Positions 11,121-23,030 of a DNA stretch of 64,000 nt are shown here, piece after piece. This DNA is from Spinellus fusiger (lineage: Eukaryota > Mucoromycota > Mucoromycetes > Mucorales > Phycomycetaceae), in assembly GCA_025094145.1 (NCBI GenBank), contig JALLLS010000018.1, forward strand, positions 124,001 through 188,000. The letters run 5' to 3'. The number at the start of each line of letters is the position of its first letter. The stretch's first letter is position 1. Made by a program: the position numbers and the translations under genes. The notes under the pieces were generated by a model. The model made no database searches and had not been told where the DNA came from. It worked only from the letters and a program-made list of their open reading frames with translations.

Positions 11121-13061
11121 TTAGTACTGTACTTCATTTACAGAAGAACGATTTCTAACATTTTCTTTTAATTTTATTAGCATAGAGTCCAGACTTTGTT
11201 TAATGTTTGATAAAAGTTTATCCCAAACATGTTTTGAATATTTGTGATGATTGATGATGGGTGGTAATTCACTATGATTCAGTTTCTTTGCATGATGATT
11301 TGCCCAAACAACAAGATTCTCACATCGAAGTGTTTCATCATTATGACTAATATTAATGGATAACAGACAGGCTTCTCTTCTCTAGTATAGCTGTACATAT
11401 CTTCTTTCGTGGGCAACAATGCTTTACCACTCCACACACGACTTAGGAATTTAGCTTGAAAATCAAATAATGGAATTGTTACCAAGTGGTTGGGGGCGCC
11501 CACAAAAGCAAGTGTAGGATCAGGAATAAGGAAAATCTTATAGAATGAGTTGAGGACAAATTGTCCATCTGTTACTGGCTCTTCCAAGCTTTCATGTCCA
11601 TTCTGCTTGTATTCATCATGTGTCTCAACAGTGAGTTTCTCCAACGAGCTATAATCGCTTGTGAATCCAGTACAGAATATCACCTTGTCAATGTCACTGA
11701 GAACTGTTCCATCTGAAAATGTGATTGAGCCATCCACCTCACCGTTGATATTTGAGAAGCTTTTCACCATGGGTAAGATGGTTGTTGTTCTTGGTATACC
11801 CGAGCGAACAAGGTTAATAATATCGCTCTCTACAACATGTGGACCACGATAAGACATATACACATTCTTGGCAATTCCATCAAGTTGTCTAACCACATCA
11901 ATAGCTGATACACCTCCTCCTACAATAAGCACATTCTACAGCAAAGTATTAGATAATTAACTTGATTTAGTATTCTCAATTAGACGGTCTTAATCAATAA
12001 TTACCAAAGCTTTGTATGTTTCAGGGCGTCTGTACTGCTTTGAATGAATAGACTTATCAAGCCATTTAGTATCAAATTCCTTGAGAGAGTCAAAGTCGGG
12101 TACTTTTGGGTTCTGGTGGATTCCAGTTGCATAGACTACAGCATCAAAGCTTTCAGACCAGCGTTTTATTTTAACTCTATCTCCATTGCGTTCTGATTTG
12201 CATAGCACCAATTTCCATATATCTGATCCATCACTGTCTTTGGTCTTGTAAACATGCTCGACATTGGTGCAGAATTCAATGAGTGAATCAATACTCATGT
12301 CTTTGGCATAATTATTATAGTATTTTTGCATCTCATAATGCATTATATATTGGCTTTTGATGCTTTCATCACAATAGTCTATAAAGTGACTAGTACTGTA
12401 TGGAGTGTTGGTGAATAAGTCGTAATAGCAGGCTGATGGTGGGTGTCTCTTAAGCAGTGATCTTTCAACTTCTTCTGTCAAATCGACTTCTTCTTCTTAA
12501 AGTTCATTGACTTGAGATACTTTGCTTGGTCCTGGAGCAAGAGAACTAGTTGGCATTTCTGGCTTGAGAGAAGGAGTCTCAGAGAAGGCCCTAAGATATT
12601 GATTAAAATGAGTAACTATTGATGACACTAAACATGCATAGATATGTTACCAAACACCACCAACACGATCATTTCTGTCAAATGCTCTGACCTCCAAGCC
12701 CTGTTCTTTAAGAGCATTGATACTGGCTAACTAAAAATAAATGTGTTAAATAGTCACCAATCATGATCTTTCACCGGAAGAAGTAGTAGGATCAACTTAC
12801 ACCAGATGGACCTGTTCCAATAACAGCTACACGACGAATAGTCTTCTTGAACTTGTAAGGATTCTCCAGAGCTTTTATGGACATATCAAGTGCAGTCTGA
12901 GCCACTTCTTCAATAGAAAGAGTTGGAATAGATGGTACAGGGTAATGTGGATTTACAGGTGCTTCAGGTTTAGATTTATTAGCTTCTTCAATAGCTAAGG
13001 CATCTAAGGCATCTTGAGGATTGATTTGGTGGCAGAGACATATAGCTTCCATACTTGACAT
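11121..13061 (-). pseudogene. flavin-containing monooxygenase (FMO family), copy 1, decaying
   Basis: FMOs use FAD, NADPH and oxygen to oxygenate N or S centres. Four exons: 13061-12801, 12730-12651, 12590-12005, and 11935 downwards. Exon 1 ends in the FAD-binding VIGTGPSG; exon 2 reads INALKEQGLEVRAFDRND and RVGGVW; exon 3 has VVYATGIHQNPKVPDFDS in place of the family signature; exon 4 starts NVLIVGGGVSAID (NADPH-binding) and includes VIFCTGFTSDY. Start is the ATG at 13061, about 45 nt after a conserved TATAAAAAC. Lesions: an in-frame TAA near 12499 where copies 2 and 3 have CAA, and an apparent frameshift near 11345, after which the other frame carries the homologous C-terminus to a stop at 11121-11123. 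The exon 4 acceptor (TGTAG) is intact here but lost in the other copies. Confidence 0.8.
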
Positions 13062-13096
13062 GGTATTCAAGTAATAATATAAAGTGTGAGAAAAAC

Positions 13097-13105
13097 AGTG
13101 TTGTT
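13097..13105 (-). promoter_or_regulatory. TATA-like box of FMO copy 1
   Basis: CTATAAAAAC lies about 40 nt upstream of the ATG and is retained upstream of all three FMO copies. Confidence 0.5.
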
Positions 13106-15007
13106 TTTATAGCTTTTTACATAATGCACTTATTCTTGGTACGCCTATCAAATAAAGTGACGCGGTGAATGCAATATGTTTTTATTTTATTTTATTTTAT
13201 AAAAGAAATCTGTGTAAAATTATCATTTTTAGGAAGAGGTCGAAGTCTCACACATTACATTGAGAGATGCACTCAAAAGCCAATTTCAGTCTGATAAATT
13301 AGAGATAAAATATAATCAAAAACTGAGATGAATTAAATAAGAGAGAAGATATCAATAGTAAAAAGTCTAGGACAAAAGAAAGAAAGAAAATGATTCAAAA
13401 CTGAGCATGAACTATTATGAAAGAGGTTATATTAACCACCAACTTCGGGTTACACCTCCAGATAGCAAAAAAAAAATGCCCAAGACTACTTGGTAAGACT
13501 TCATAAATAACAAGATATAAATGGGAAAATTAAGACTATAAAAAAGTCTCAAGAATATCTAATAGAATAGGACTCTTGTCGAAGAGCCAATTTCAGGCCA
13601 ATTTCCAAGTAGTTAGCTTGGCAGGGCAAACAAAAAGATAATGAACACTCAACTCTTTAAACTATTCACATCCAGGGCAAAAATAGTAGGTGGGTGACAT
13701 TGTCTTCTATAAGAGATGAAGAGTTCACTTTATAATTTTTTTTAGCTGTTCCTGACATTATCTGATCTCTAGCGGGATGATCCATCTTGAGTAAAGCTAT
13801 TTATTTTTAGATCTAACCTTTCTGCTATTGCAAATTGGGAAGTAGGTTGCTCTGTATATTGATGTATACAGAAAATCGTTACCAATATTTATTGAGAAAT
13901 GTATTTTCATTATTACCAGACACATCTTATGACTCTGGGGGTTTTTTTTAACACTAGTTGTTCTCTGCCAGATTTTCCTGCTAGTCTGATCATTATAGTA
14001 AAAAACTAAGTGGAATCCTTAACAAAGATTTCTTTCTTAATATCAATGTTAATGTCAATATTTCTTTTTTAAACAAGCAGATACTATATCAAGCTAGTTT
14101 TTTGTGCGCAAATAATTTATGGAAATAGTGTAATGTAGGGCAGCTGTAGTCGCTAAGCCGTCTGTTTAAATTGGGGAATCCATAGCCTCAGTGATATTTG
14201 ATAGCCTTAAGAATCTTTCATTATACAATAAGTAAATTTTATAATTCAAGATTTATAAAACTAAATAAAAACAAGTCTATTTTCATTAGCTTTCAAGATA
14301 GTTATTGTAGAGGTACGATCGCTCAAGATATTCCTATAAGTTTAGATACTATATTACTGTATTTTGAGCTCAAATTTGGATAGTTTTTCTTTCTTTTTCG
14401 GATGCACTGACTTTATTATTCAGAGTTTGTATTTTTCAGAGTTTCATCAATGGGATTTAGGAAGGGCAAATAAGGCGGCATAAAAAGACATTCTTTAACA
14501 GAGAAAAATCAATTGACCCTAAGGATAATGGTTGCTTGTACAACGTTCTCCGTAAAAGATTGCTAAGAATAGATTAATCATTCAATAAACTTTTAGGACC
14601 ACTGTATGGTTTAAAAATATTTTATGAACATAGTCCAAAATAAGATATAGATACTCATTGAAGAAAGTCTTAAAAATATAAAGAATCTGTTCAAATTTGG
14701 TCAAGACAGTCTGAAAAACAAAACCATCCAAATTTGAACTCAAAATACTGTATTTATTTACTACACTGAGAAATTGTATGCAACTCTCCAAACTTTCAAG
14801 CCTGGGGAGATTGGAGACATACATGCTCTAATTTACTATAATCACACTATTTTTGGAAAACATTAGCATAAATATTGAAAAAAGTTTGATACAGAGAATT
14901 TAAAATAAAATAAACAATACTGTATGTGAAGATAGAAGAAAAAGATATGAACTATGAAAGCAATTGCATATACCAACATGAAGCACTCCGTGGCATAGTA
15001 AAGAGAA
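13106..15007. other. intergenic DNA without recognisable gene
   Basis: AT-rich, with a repeated ATTTT run near 13180-13200. The open frames at 14198-14383 and 14582-14824 show no family motif and no conserved copy elsewhere in the window. Confidence 0.5.
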
Positions 15008-15560
15008 ATGACACAACCAGTTGTTCAAATACTAAAAACAAAAGCCAAAGCGACCTATTTTAAGATATATTTCTCTTTATGGTGTAGTCAATGTAATAGT
15101 AAAGACTTCAAAACTCACAACATTAAAAGAAAAAGAACAAAAGGTACTTCAACAGTAAAAAAAAAGAGCAAAAGTGGCACTTTTACTGGCCACTATTTCA
15201 ATTTTATTGCAATGACACTGGATGTTATGGATAAACACGAGGAATTCAAAGGACATTATTTTTTGGTGGATAATGCACCAACCCATAAGCACTTGGATAT
15301 AAATATTTATAAAAGCATATTGAAACTCGTGGCTATGGCTGTATTTATCTTCCATCCTATTCGCTAGAATTAAACCCAATTGAACAGTTTTGGTTCATCA
15401 CAATAAACAAGCTGAAGAGAGAAAATTAATTAGAGGAAGAAACTTTGAGTTTCATAATCCAAAATTCATGTAGTGTGCTCATAAATGGCCTAAGAGGTTT
15501 TTGTGGGCACTCTGTATCAACATTTGATGATTGTCTTAATCATAGACCTATTTAATAAAA
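15008..15560 (+). pseudogene. IS630/Tc1-superfamily DDE transposase relic
   Basis: A frame to 15367 shows TFTGHYFNFIAMTLDVMDKH and then GHYFLVDNAPTHKHLDI, the strand-Asp-Asn-Ala-x-x-His block of DDE_3-type transposases. After a frameshift the sequence gives LELNPIEQFW with a following basic KLKREN stretch, the third acidic-residue region (N-P-I-E-x-F-W). The N-terminal DNA-binding part is not identifiable. It belongs to a different subfamily from the other Tc1-like copies in the window. Confidence 0.7.
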
Positions 15561-15649
15561 TAAAAACATTTTGGAACATTCGGACTATTTTTTTTTATAT
15601 AATTACTTTTTATATAATTACTGAAAAATCACTTTTTAAGAAGGGTGAA

Positions 15650-16030
15650 TCCGGCTGATTGATTGGTTAATGGATAACTAGATGGTGAAAAGAAACACAT
15701 CAGATTAGGGTTCTTTAATTACTAGCCTACACAAATCCCTGACTTGAACTCAATTGAACATGTCTGATACGCCTTGGAAATATGAATTGAAGAAAGAAAG
15801 GTATCTATTATCAATGTAGAAAGTTGGTATTGAACTTGCACAACGATGAGTTCTGAGTATGACAGACAAATGCCAGGCTGTTATTGATGCCAAAGAAGGC
15901 CATACAAAGTATTAACTGTATTATTATTATTTCATTTTCTATAACTAAATATATTAAGCTTTGTTGAGCTTAAGTGTGAAGCTTATAGATCATATGTAAA
16001 GTGTTTTATTTGATGTTGAGCATGTCCTAT
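15650..16030 (+). mobile_element. Tc1-like element relic, family B (3' part)
   Basis: Sequence from about 15730 reads DLNSIEHV (DDE transposase third motif region), and 15830-16030 matches, in reverse complement, 36735-36960 (shared CATACTCAGAACTCATC, GCAAGTTCAA and the end AGGACATG-TCAACAT-AAATAAAAC). It is a 3' fragment of the same family as 36735-37650. Confidence 0.65.
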
Positions 16031-17145
16031 CTATTTCGTCCTGATATTTATTTTCAAAATTATTCAACTCAATTGAGTGTGGCTGTATTAACACTTTCTT
16101 GAACAAGTATGTTAATCCAAATTATATACCTAATAACTTTTCTTTAGTAAACCATTGTCAAAATAGATATAAAAGCTGTTGTAAGTATGGCTATCTGCGC
16201 AAAAGTCATTAAAATTGTTCAAATAATGATAGATACCAAACAGAAAGTAGAGACATTATGATATGACCAAGAAATGGCAGCTTACTGTAAAGAATGAGTG
16301 AGATGAATCAGCTATACAATCCTATGAGCTATTTACTTCTTTCTCCTACAGGACAGTTAGGTTTGGAATATAAATACATACTTATTTAATGACCAAAATG
16401 TCAAGAGAAGCACACTAAAACACTACTGCTTCAGATTGATATACAGAAATGACTCCAATCACTTGCATGTATTTGGAAAGCTCTCTTTATCAGTATAGAG
16501 TATATACTAACATTGAACAAGGTTGTCTGAATTATATACGGCACAACCAAGACACATTGAGAAGAGATATATTGAGTAGTGCAGGATGCTGTTACCTCAG
16601 ACCCCATTTATTAAAGAAACGAGAGGTGAACATTTAACAGTTTATAAATAAATAAATAAAACAGCTACAAAATCAATGGTATTGAATAAAGCATCCAAGT
16701 CGTAGCGTATTTAATACAGTTGATAGATCTTTTAGAGATAATATAAAAGTACAACAGCCTGCATTAGAATGTATGTCTTTTGGTGGTGATTTCCTTGAAG
16801 TTCTTCTATCTGTAATAATCATTAAAGTATAAAAGAAGTATAAAAGAATAAAAAACAAGTTGAATAAATAAGAGCAGAGTTAATTGTACGTTAACTAAAC
16901 CAATACCTTTGGACCTAAGAAGCTATTGACAACACCATCACATCAATGGATAATAAATAATAGCTGACACTATTCAGTGTTGCTAATAAAATAAATATTT
17001 ATTTCCTCTTTTTCACTGTATTTCTATCTATTCTTTCTGAACTAAAGATGCTACACACTCAACAAGATGTTAATGAAGTAAAGAATATACAACATGCCTA
17101 TAGATTCAACCTAGGATTCTTACATGTATTTGATTTTTATAATAG

Positions 17146-19234
17146 ACTGATGAAGAGCCTATAGCAAGTTCCTTGGGTGAAAATCATGCCAGAATAATGA
17201 CAATCAAGATATCTTTACGTGATACTGCTTGGAGTTCTGAATATTCACCTGTTTTAAAATGTCTGGTCCATAACATCAATACCATTGTTTCTCACACATA
17301 TGCGTTCTCCAAGTATATATTGATCCATCTACTCGAAAATGAAGATGGATCTTCTTTGAATGATTGCATAACTAAGGATTTCTTCCGTGAGGTATTTTTG
17401 TCACTCATTGATAAGCAAATCAGAGAGGGTAGTGCTTCCGGTAAAACACGTCTCACACCCAAGGTGCGTCAAATAAGAGAGAAGATCAACCCTCTGAAAA
17501 ATGACTACTGCCAATATGCATCCTACACTCCACTCAAAATAATCAATGCTCAACAAATCTCCATTTATGAAAGCACCAAGATACACACATCCTACATCAA
17601 TAATATTGTGTCTCAATTTGGGAATCGTCTTAGAATGTTCTTCAACATCATCCTGCGACAAAAAGAAAGAAATGCCACATTGACCCATGCCATGAAAACC
17701 AAAAACTATTCTGAGGAGGCTATTGCAGATATTATTAGATTAAATGTGTTGGATGTGTGCATGCAAATCAAACTAGACATTTCGACAAAAACTGTTCCCA
17801 ATGCACCCGTAGATTTTTGAACAAAAAGGCCATTAGCCAAGTACAAGAACTGCTAGCCTGCTATCCTCCCAGTTATAGATTTTCCAAAAAAAATCCATCT
17901 ATTATGATGTTAAAGCCAATCCAACCAAGCACATGTACACATTTGCTAAACTGGCCCAACTATACGAAGAGAATGGAAACAGATCTTTTAGTTGTTTCTC
18001 ACTTCGTAAAAGCTTCGTTCCCTCTCACATTACGATAGATACTAAGATACTCAACTACCCTATCTTGAAAAACAAAAGCTACACGGGCGAAAAGTTTGAT
18101 CTTTGGGGTCAAGTCGTCAATCTAAAATCAAAGGTGTTCAAAAGTCAAGGTATAGATAGATCAATGAGATTCCAAGGTACAATAGAAACCGATGGTGTGG
18201 CAGTGTCGGTGATCAAGCAAAACTTTATGTCGAGACGTTCCTCGGGTGGTAGTCGCAAAGCACTTATTGATGAGGATCACATTGAGTCTATTGAAGAGTT
18301 ATCTCAAGCTGCGTTAGTAGAGACAAAAGACAGATGTGTACTCATCGATCCGGGTCGTCGAGACATATTATTCTGTATGCAAGAAAACAGTACACCCGAT
18401 AATAAATCCATCTACAGGTATACACGTAATCAACGAGCCAAAGAAACAAAGTCAACCCATTTCAAGAAGCTTCGACAGAACCTCAAGCCTCCATCCACCC
18501 AAAGACTAGAAGACAAACCTAGTCAAGTTCCTGCTTCAACAGTAAAACTCAAAGAGTTCATCAAATACATACAAACAAAAGCAAGTGTGTCGGAGGACTT
18601 GATATTGTATTACGGCAATGAAACAATGAAGGATGATAATGGGCAAACAAAAGACAGTGGTATAAAAGAAAAAGGCCCCTCAAGTGCCAATTCTCTTATT
18701 ATGAAACAATCGCTACTACCATTTCGAAAGATTAAGCTATCGAGTCATATCAATAGATTGCAGTCTGATAAACGACTAGCCCGAAACTTGAGAGCCAAGT
18801 TTGGAGAAGATCCGGTGTTGATCTTGGGCGACTGGTCAAGCACAAATATGAAGTTCCATGAACCAATAAAGGGAAAAAGCATGCGGAGGATGTTGAAGAA
18901 AGAAGGATTCAAACTCTATCTTATCAATGAATTCAAAACATAGAGTCTGTGTCCTGAGTGCAAGTACTCACCTTTGGAAACATTTAAACATGTCAAGAAC
19001 CCCAGGCCCTATCAACGAACAAAAATGCCCAAAGTTAAATGTCATGGTCTTCTCAGGTCATTTCTTCTTAATTTTATATTAAAAAAGAAACTCATTTCTC
19101 TCCTTTCAAATAGGTGTTCAAACTAAAATTGTATGAAAGACAAGACATTGAGGCTTTGGAGTCGTGATCTAGCTGCTACATTGAACTTTAGACATATTCT
19201 AATGTCTCAAAGGGAAAATGGCACCCTCTCATAG
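17146..19234 (+). pseudogene. Fanzor-type RNA-guided nuclease (OMEGA family), frameshifted
   Basis: Fanzor proteins are eukaryotic relatives of TnpB: RNA-guided RuvC nucleases carried by transposons. The coding trace starts after a plausible acceptor at 17145 and has an N-terminal helical region to about 17820, with frameshifts near 17818 and 17905. The main frame (17933-18943) has VLIDPGRRDILF with the RuvC-I Asp at 18347-18349, then PVLILGDWSSTNMKF and LYLINEFKT with the RuvC-II Glu at 18929-18931. A TAG (18941-18943) interrupts the next codon; the same frame continues SLCPEC, a 57-nt GT-AG intron (19057-19113), then RCSN-stop-NC, completing a C-x2-C/C-x4-C zinc ribbon, and LWSRDLAATLNF with the RuvC-III Asp at 19166-19168. 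It ends at TAG 19232-19234. All three catalytic acids and the zinc cysteines remain, yet two stops and two frameshifts make this copy inactive. Family call is by motifs. Confidence 0.75.
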
Positions 19235-19239
19235 TGTTT

Positions 19240-19462
19240 TTGTAGATAGAACAAAAGAAAGCATGACTCCATAGATACACCTAGAACCAATAAAAGGTCC
19301 CAAGCCTTCTGGTTCATCTCCATCCTTCTCTCTCATTATCGCTGGAGCCTCGGTTGACTAACTGACGGAAACCCATGATACAGGTAAACTACCTAAAAAG
19401 TGATAATGAAGTGTATCTTATTCGATTTTGTCATGCAAAAAGATATTATAATATCTAGTATA
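19240..19462 (+). ncRNA. candidate OMEGA guide-RNA region 3' of the Fanzor gene
   Basis: This block after the nuclease stop codon is retained in copy B (30158-30330, inverted) and copy C (39050-39250, inverted), including CCAAGCCTTCTGGTT, a GTTGACTAACTGA-type stretch, AAACTA(C/T)CTA and the final palindrome. In OMEGA systems the guide RNA is transcribed from the region overlapping the nuclease 3' end and the right element end, so position and conservation fit. Transcription is not shown; it may only be the right-end DNA recognised for mobilisation. Confidence 0.35.
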
Positions 19463-19495
19463 AAGAATTGGTACTTGTTTTTATTTTGAATTCAC

Positions 19496-19625
19496 TACAC
19501 ACCAGAAGATTTTTGGGATATATAAAGAAGTCCATGGAGAATAGTATTACGATATTTCTCTGATTAGACAATGTGTTTGAAAAGGCCTTTTCGTTGTCTA
19601 AATGGACTATTTCAAACCATGTAAA
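19496..19625 (+). repeat. TACACACC element end fragment (TGGGATATATAA type)
   Basis: TACACACCAGAAGATTTTTG followed by GGATATATAAAGAA and CTAAATGGACTATTTCAAA matches the left end of 28915-30157. No partner end was found downstream, so this is a solitary fragment. Confidence 0.6.
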
Positions 19626-21087
19626 AGAATTATTATGCTATGTATTAAAGGTCAGAAAAATCCTTAAGTGTGTAGACAAAATCTTCACATCATTTGATAT
19701 CTCACTACCAACCCTTATTGATGTCGATGTTAATGAGTTCATCTTAATACTATCAGTAATCTTATTTAGGGTTTAGGTATAAGAGTATGGGAAATCCAAG
19801 AAAATATATTTTCTTTAGTTCATTCATATTTGTTTCGGGGTCTACATTTTTTTATACATTTATACTCAGCATATTTACCACTAAAACTGCTTCAGAACAT
19901 AGCATTATCAACATTAGAATTCATGATGAAAGTCAACTAGTTTTAGAAAAGGTTAATATTAAATATAATAAACATTTGACTACTACTATTAATTTTTATG
20001 AGCTCATATTACAATCTAACATATCGAACTATAGAATACCGCCCTTCATGAAACAAATAAGGTATACATGAATATACTTTTCTCACACTTATTCTATGAT
20101 CTCTCTCTCTAAAAGCCTTCTCTTCCTTCCACTCTATTTTACCATCTTTTGTGAAAATAGTCTCATAATAGCGCTTTATTATTTTATTCACAGTAAAAAA
20201 AAGATTCATGCTCAATCTGATCTACAGATTAGTATAGGGCCTGTTGTGTATAATGAACACAGGCACACTTTCTTATAGAGATACAGTACTATGAGTGTTG
20301 GCTTCTATCTGGGTTATTAGAGAATTCCTTGGCGTCGATAAAAGAAGAAAACAATAGAAAAACTATCACAATAAGAAGCAATAACAACTGTGAATGTACA
20401 TTTATTCACTGAAAAGGTAGTCAGGTATTATTATTATTATTTAAAAAAAATCATATAAAATTCATATATTTATAACATATATGTACTATTTGGCAATTAA
20501 CAACTGTTAGAGGCTCTTTGGTCTATATAAGAGAGGTTAATAACACCAAAAGTTCACAAAAAGAGATATTTAGAGAATGTACCTGCAGATGACAGTTTTC
20601 AAAACTCGTTAAACAAAAATCACCAAGAGAGATAGAATACCTTTATAGAACAAAACCAGATAAATAATAATGCAGCACATGTAGTAATCAAGAAGATCAA
20701 ATGGAAGTCTGAAGGCTTTATAAATATATCTATATTTTGTCTGGACAGTTACTTTTCTCTACGAGTAGTACACGGATTCGGGTATAAAATCAATGATCTA
20801 TTTAATACAAAATAAAACACTATAGGCACCGCTTTTAAGAAGTGCCAACTATCTTCCATAGTATATGTTTTTCTTTCACAGAGAGTCTCTCCTACCCTGA
20901 GTTCTGTCTTACAGCAATACCAGTGACAGTGGGCATTGCTCACAACTGTATGTGTCCTCAGAATTGTCCGATTCACTAAGAGTATCCTCGTTTAGAGTTT
21001 TGATAACATCATGAATACGTCCCTTTGCTTTGTATTCCCTTGCTGATACTCATTCTTTTTGAAACTTATATTTTTATATAATATCCA
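19626..21087. other. intergenic DNA without recognisable gene
   Basis: Open frames at 19787-20071 and 20096-20278 have no motif I recognise and no second copy. A TTATTATTATT run lies near 20428. Confidence 0.45.
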
Positions 21088-21501
21088 TGATATAGCCGAG
21101 GCTATATCATGGATAGTCGACGTTTTGCCATGCATGCACGGTGTTGGAGATGGATGAGATATAAGTAGATATAGCTAACAACACAAGAAAAACGGTGTAT
21201 AAAAACCACATTATTTGAACATTCAATAAAGTATCGACCTTTTTTTTAACGTTAAGTATCGTTAGAACTATTGAGAGAAGCAAGGATTGCTTAAAGAATA
21301 GTTGCCTAGTTACCTGTTGTGCTCAAATCATGTGTTGTGTCTCCGCTCCCGTACCCCTTGGATTCTCTTTTGCCAGACTTTGTGTCAAAACTCTATTTCG
21401 TCGTCCCTGCTAGAGACTGAATTACTACCAATTCATCTCTCTAGTAGTCCTGTTGATAACCTCTAGTGGTTCTGTTGATAACCACAGTGCTCTTTATTAC
21501 A
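21088..21501 (+). repeat. LTR-like repeat, copy 2
   Basis: Begins TGATATAGCC and ends CTTTATTACA, the TG...CA form of an LTR. It matches 47326-47719 over almost its whole length (GTCGACGTTTTGCCATGCAT, ACATTCAATAAAGTATCGAC, TCGTCCCTGCTAGAGAC). It contains a TATAAAAACC box, an AATAAA signal and, at its start, a palindrome ATCCATGATATAGCC/GGCTATATCATGGAT. A short internal duplication (TGTTGATAACC twice) is private to this copy. No gag or pol sequence is adjacent, so it would be a solo LTR. No target duplication is evident. Confidence 0.55.
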
Positions 21502-22470
21502 TATCTAATCATATTTAATCATAGACTTCTCTCATTAAAAGATTCAGGTTCTCCTAAATTACTCTATTTGTACATTTTAAAGTAGCTTATCTACACACTC
21601 ATTTATTTCCTTTAAGATCCTATAGAGCGTTCATTATGCCCAACACATGAATAATAAAAAGATTCAAGCTATACAGAGAAGCAGAGAGAACAGTATAGAC
21701 AGTGAGGCCACACACTGACGCAAAGAAAACAGTTTAGATATTCTGTTTTATTTGGGTATTAATACAAATACCTTGCGGCACTTTCTGTTATTTGGGGACA
21801 GAGAAAGAAAGAGATACAAAACAAATCTACAAAACAAAAGAACCAGAACTATTAGACTTGTATCCGCCTCTATTCTCCAATTTTAAGCTTCTCTAATGAT
21901 TGTGACAATGAGTGTAAGGAAGACAAGGAAGTAGGCCAGAAACTGTTCATTTACAATCTGCTATTACTTGTACACTCAATACCAAAACAAGACTAAGGTT
22001 AAATCTGTAATTACCTTAATGATTCTATGGTTGGTCAAAGTACCATAGGAGTTTCATAAAGCAAATCCAGAAGGTAGGACATAAGAAAGAAAACAAACGA
22101 TTACATAGTCAATTGGATAGCTCTGAGGTAGTGCTAGTGATAGTTGTGTCCAAAGATAGGCTGATACATATGGACAAATTCTCGGGCGTCTTCTTGGAGT
22201 GTTATCTGTTTGGTTGTATTGGCATAGTCGATGTTTTCCAGGTAGACGTCTCATTCTTAACTAAACAAGCTTACCTCTATCATGCCTAGTAGCTGGAAGA
22301 TATACACTCCCAAGTAATAAGTGACTAATTTTTTTGAGAAATAAAGGCATATCTATCAGTCAAAGATGTTCATAATAAGATGTTCATAGAATAATACAGT
22401 ATTCTGAGTTGTTCTTTAGATGATTGTCTAAATTCTTATTATAAAAAATATTGCTTAGTAATTTGTAGCA
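21502..22470. other. intergenic DNA without recognisable gene
   Basis: Nothing beyond short unsupported open frames. Confidence 0.45.
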
Positions 22471-22474
22471 AAGC

Positions 22475-23030
22475 CTTTATTCTTCATCATAGCGGAGCAC
22501 CTCCTTGGCATACCATCCACTAAATTCTCCAGAAATTCATTTGGGATCTTCTTCCATTTACTACACAAGCACCGTTCAAGCTGTTTTGCATTGGTTATGC
22601 TTGTGAGTAATTGACATACTAGGTTGTCTTGATGATGAGCATGAAGAAAATCCGAGTTTATTCATGTATTTTAGAAGTGCTATGGTAAATATCCACACCT
22701 GCATCATTCATATCTTTCAAATGATAGGCAATTGTTTGCATAGGGTTTCTGCAAATAGACAGAATGATAGCCAGTTTTGAAGTAGATGACACCTTTTCAT
22801 GTTTTCCTGTATGTATTTTGAGTTGAAATATGCCTTTATTTTCATACAATAGAACAATCTGTGCTCTTTGGGATGTCGACCATCAGCAATCTCTTGATAA
22901 GTAGCATGTCTTTTCTATTGTGCTATGATTTGACCTCTAATAAACATAGTATGATCTCTTCTTTTGATGGGACTATCTTTATGTTCTTGGCTAAGATTCT
23001 ACTTATTTCAATTGCTTAAGGTCATTGTTT
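22475..23030 (-). pseudogene. Tc1-like transposase relic, family D
   Basis: Reverse-strand reading near 22570-22480 gives LERCLCSKWKKIPNEFLENL then VDGMPRRCSAMMKNKGFAT, the typical C-terminus of Tc1-type transposases (N-L-V-x-S-M-P-R-R-C). Upstream to 23030 the frame is broken by many stops. A smaller piece of the same C-terminus occurs at 57595-57720. Confidence 0.65.

Larger units (their letters stand above)
16634..19462 (+). mobile_element. Fanzor-like element A
   Basis: Borders are set by comparison with the short copy C at 39045-39440: left homology (AACAGCTACAAAATCAATGG, CTGCATTAGAATGTATG) starts at about 16634, and right homology ends just past the palindrome AGATATTATAATATCT at 19441-19456. 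Between lies the decayed Fanzor-type nuclease gene. No clear terminal inverted repeat or target duplication is visible. A fragment of a TACACACC element end starts 33 bases beyond. Confidence 0.6.

Noticed and set aside
19787..20071. 94-residue hydrophobic frame
   Set aside because: Isolated AT-rich frame, no homologous copy in the window, no motif and no splice context.
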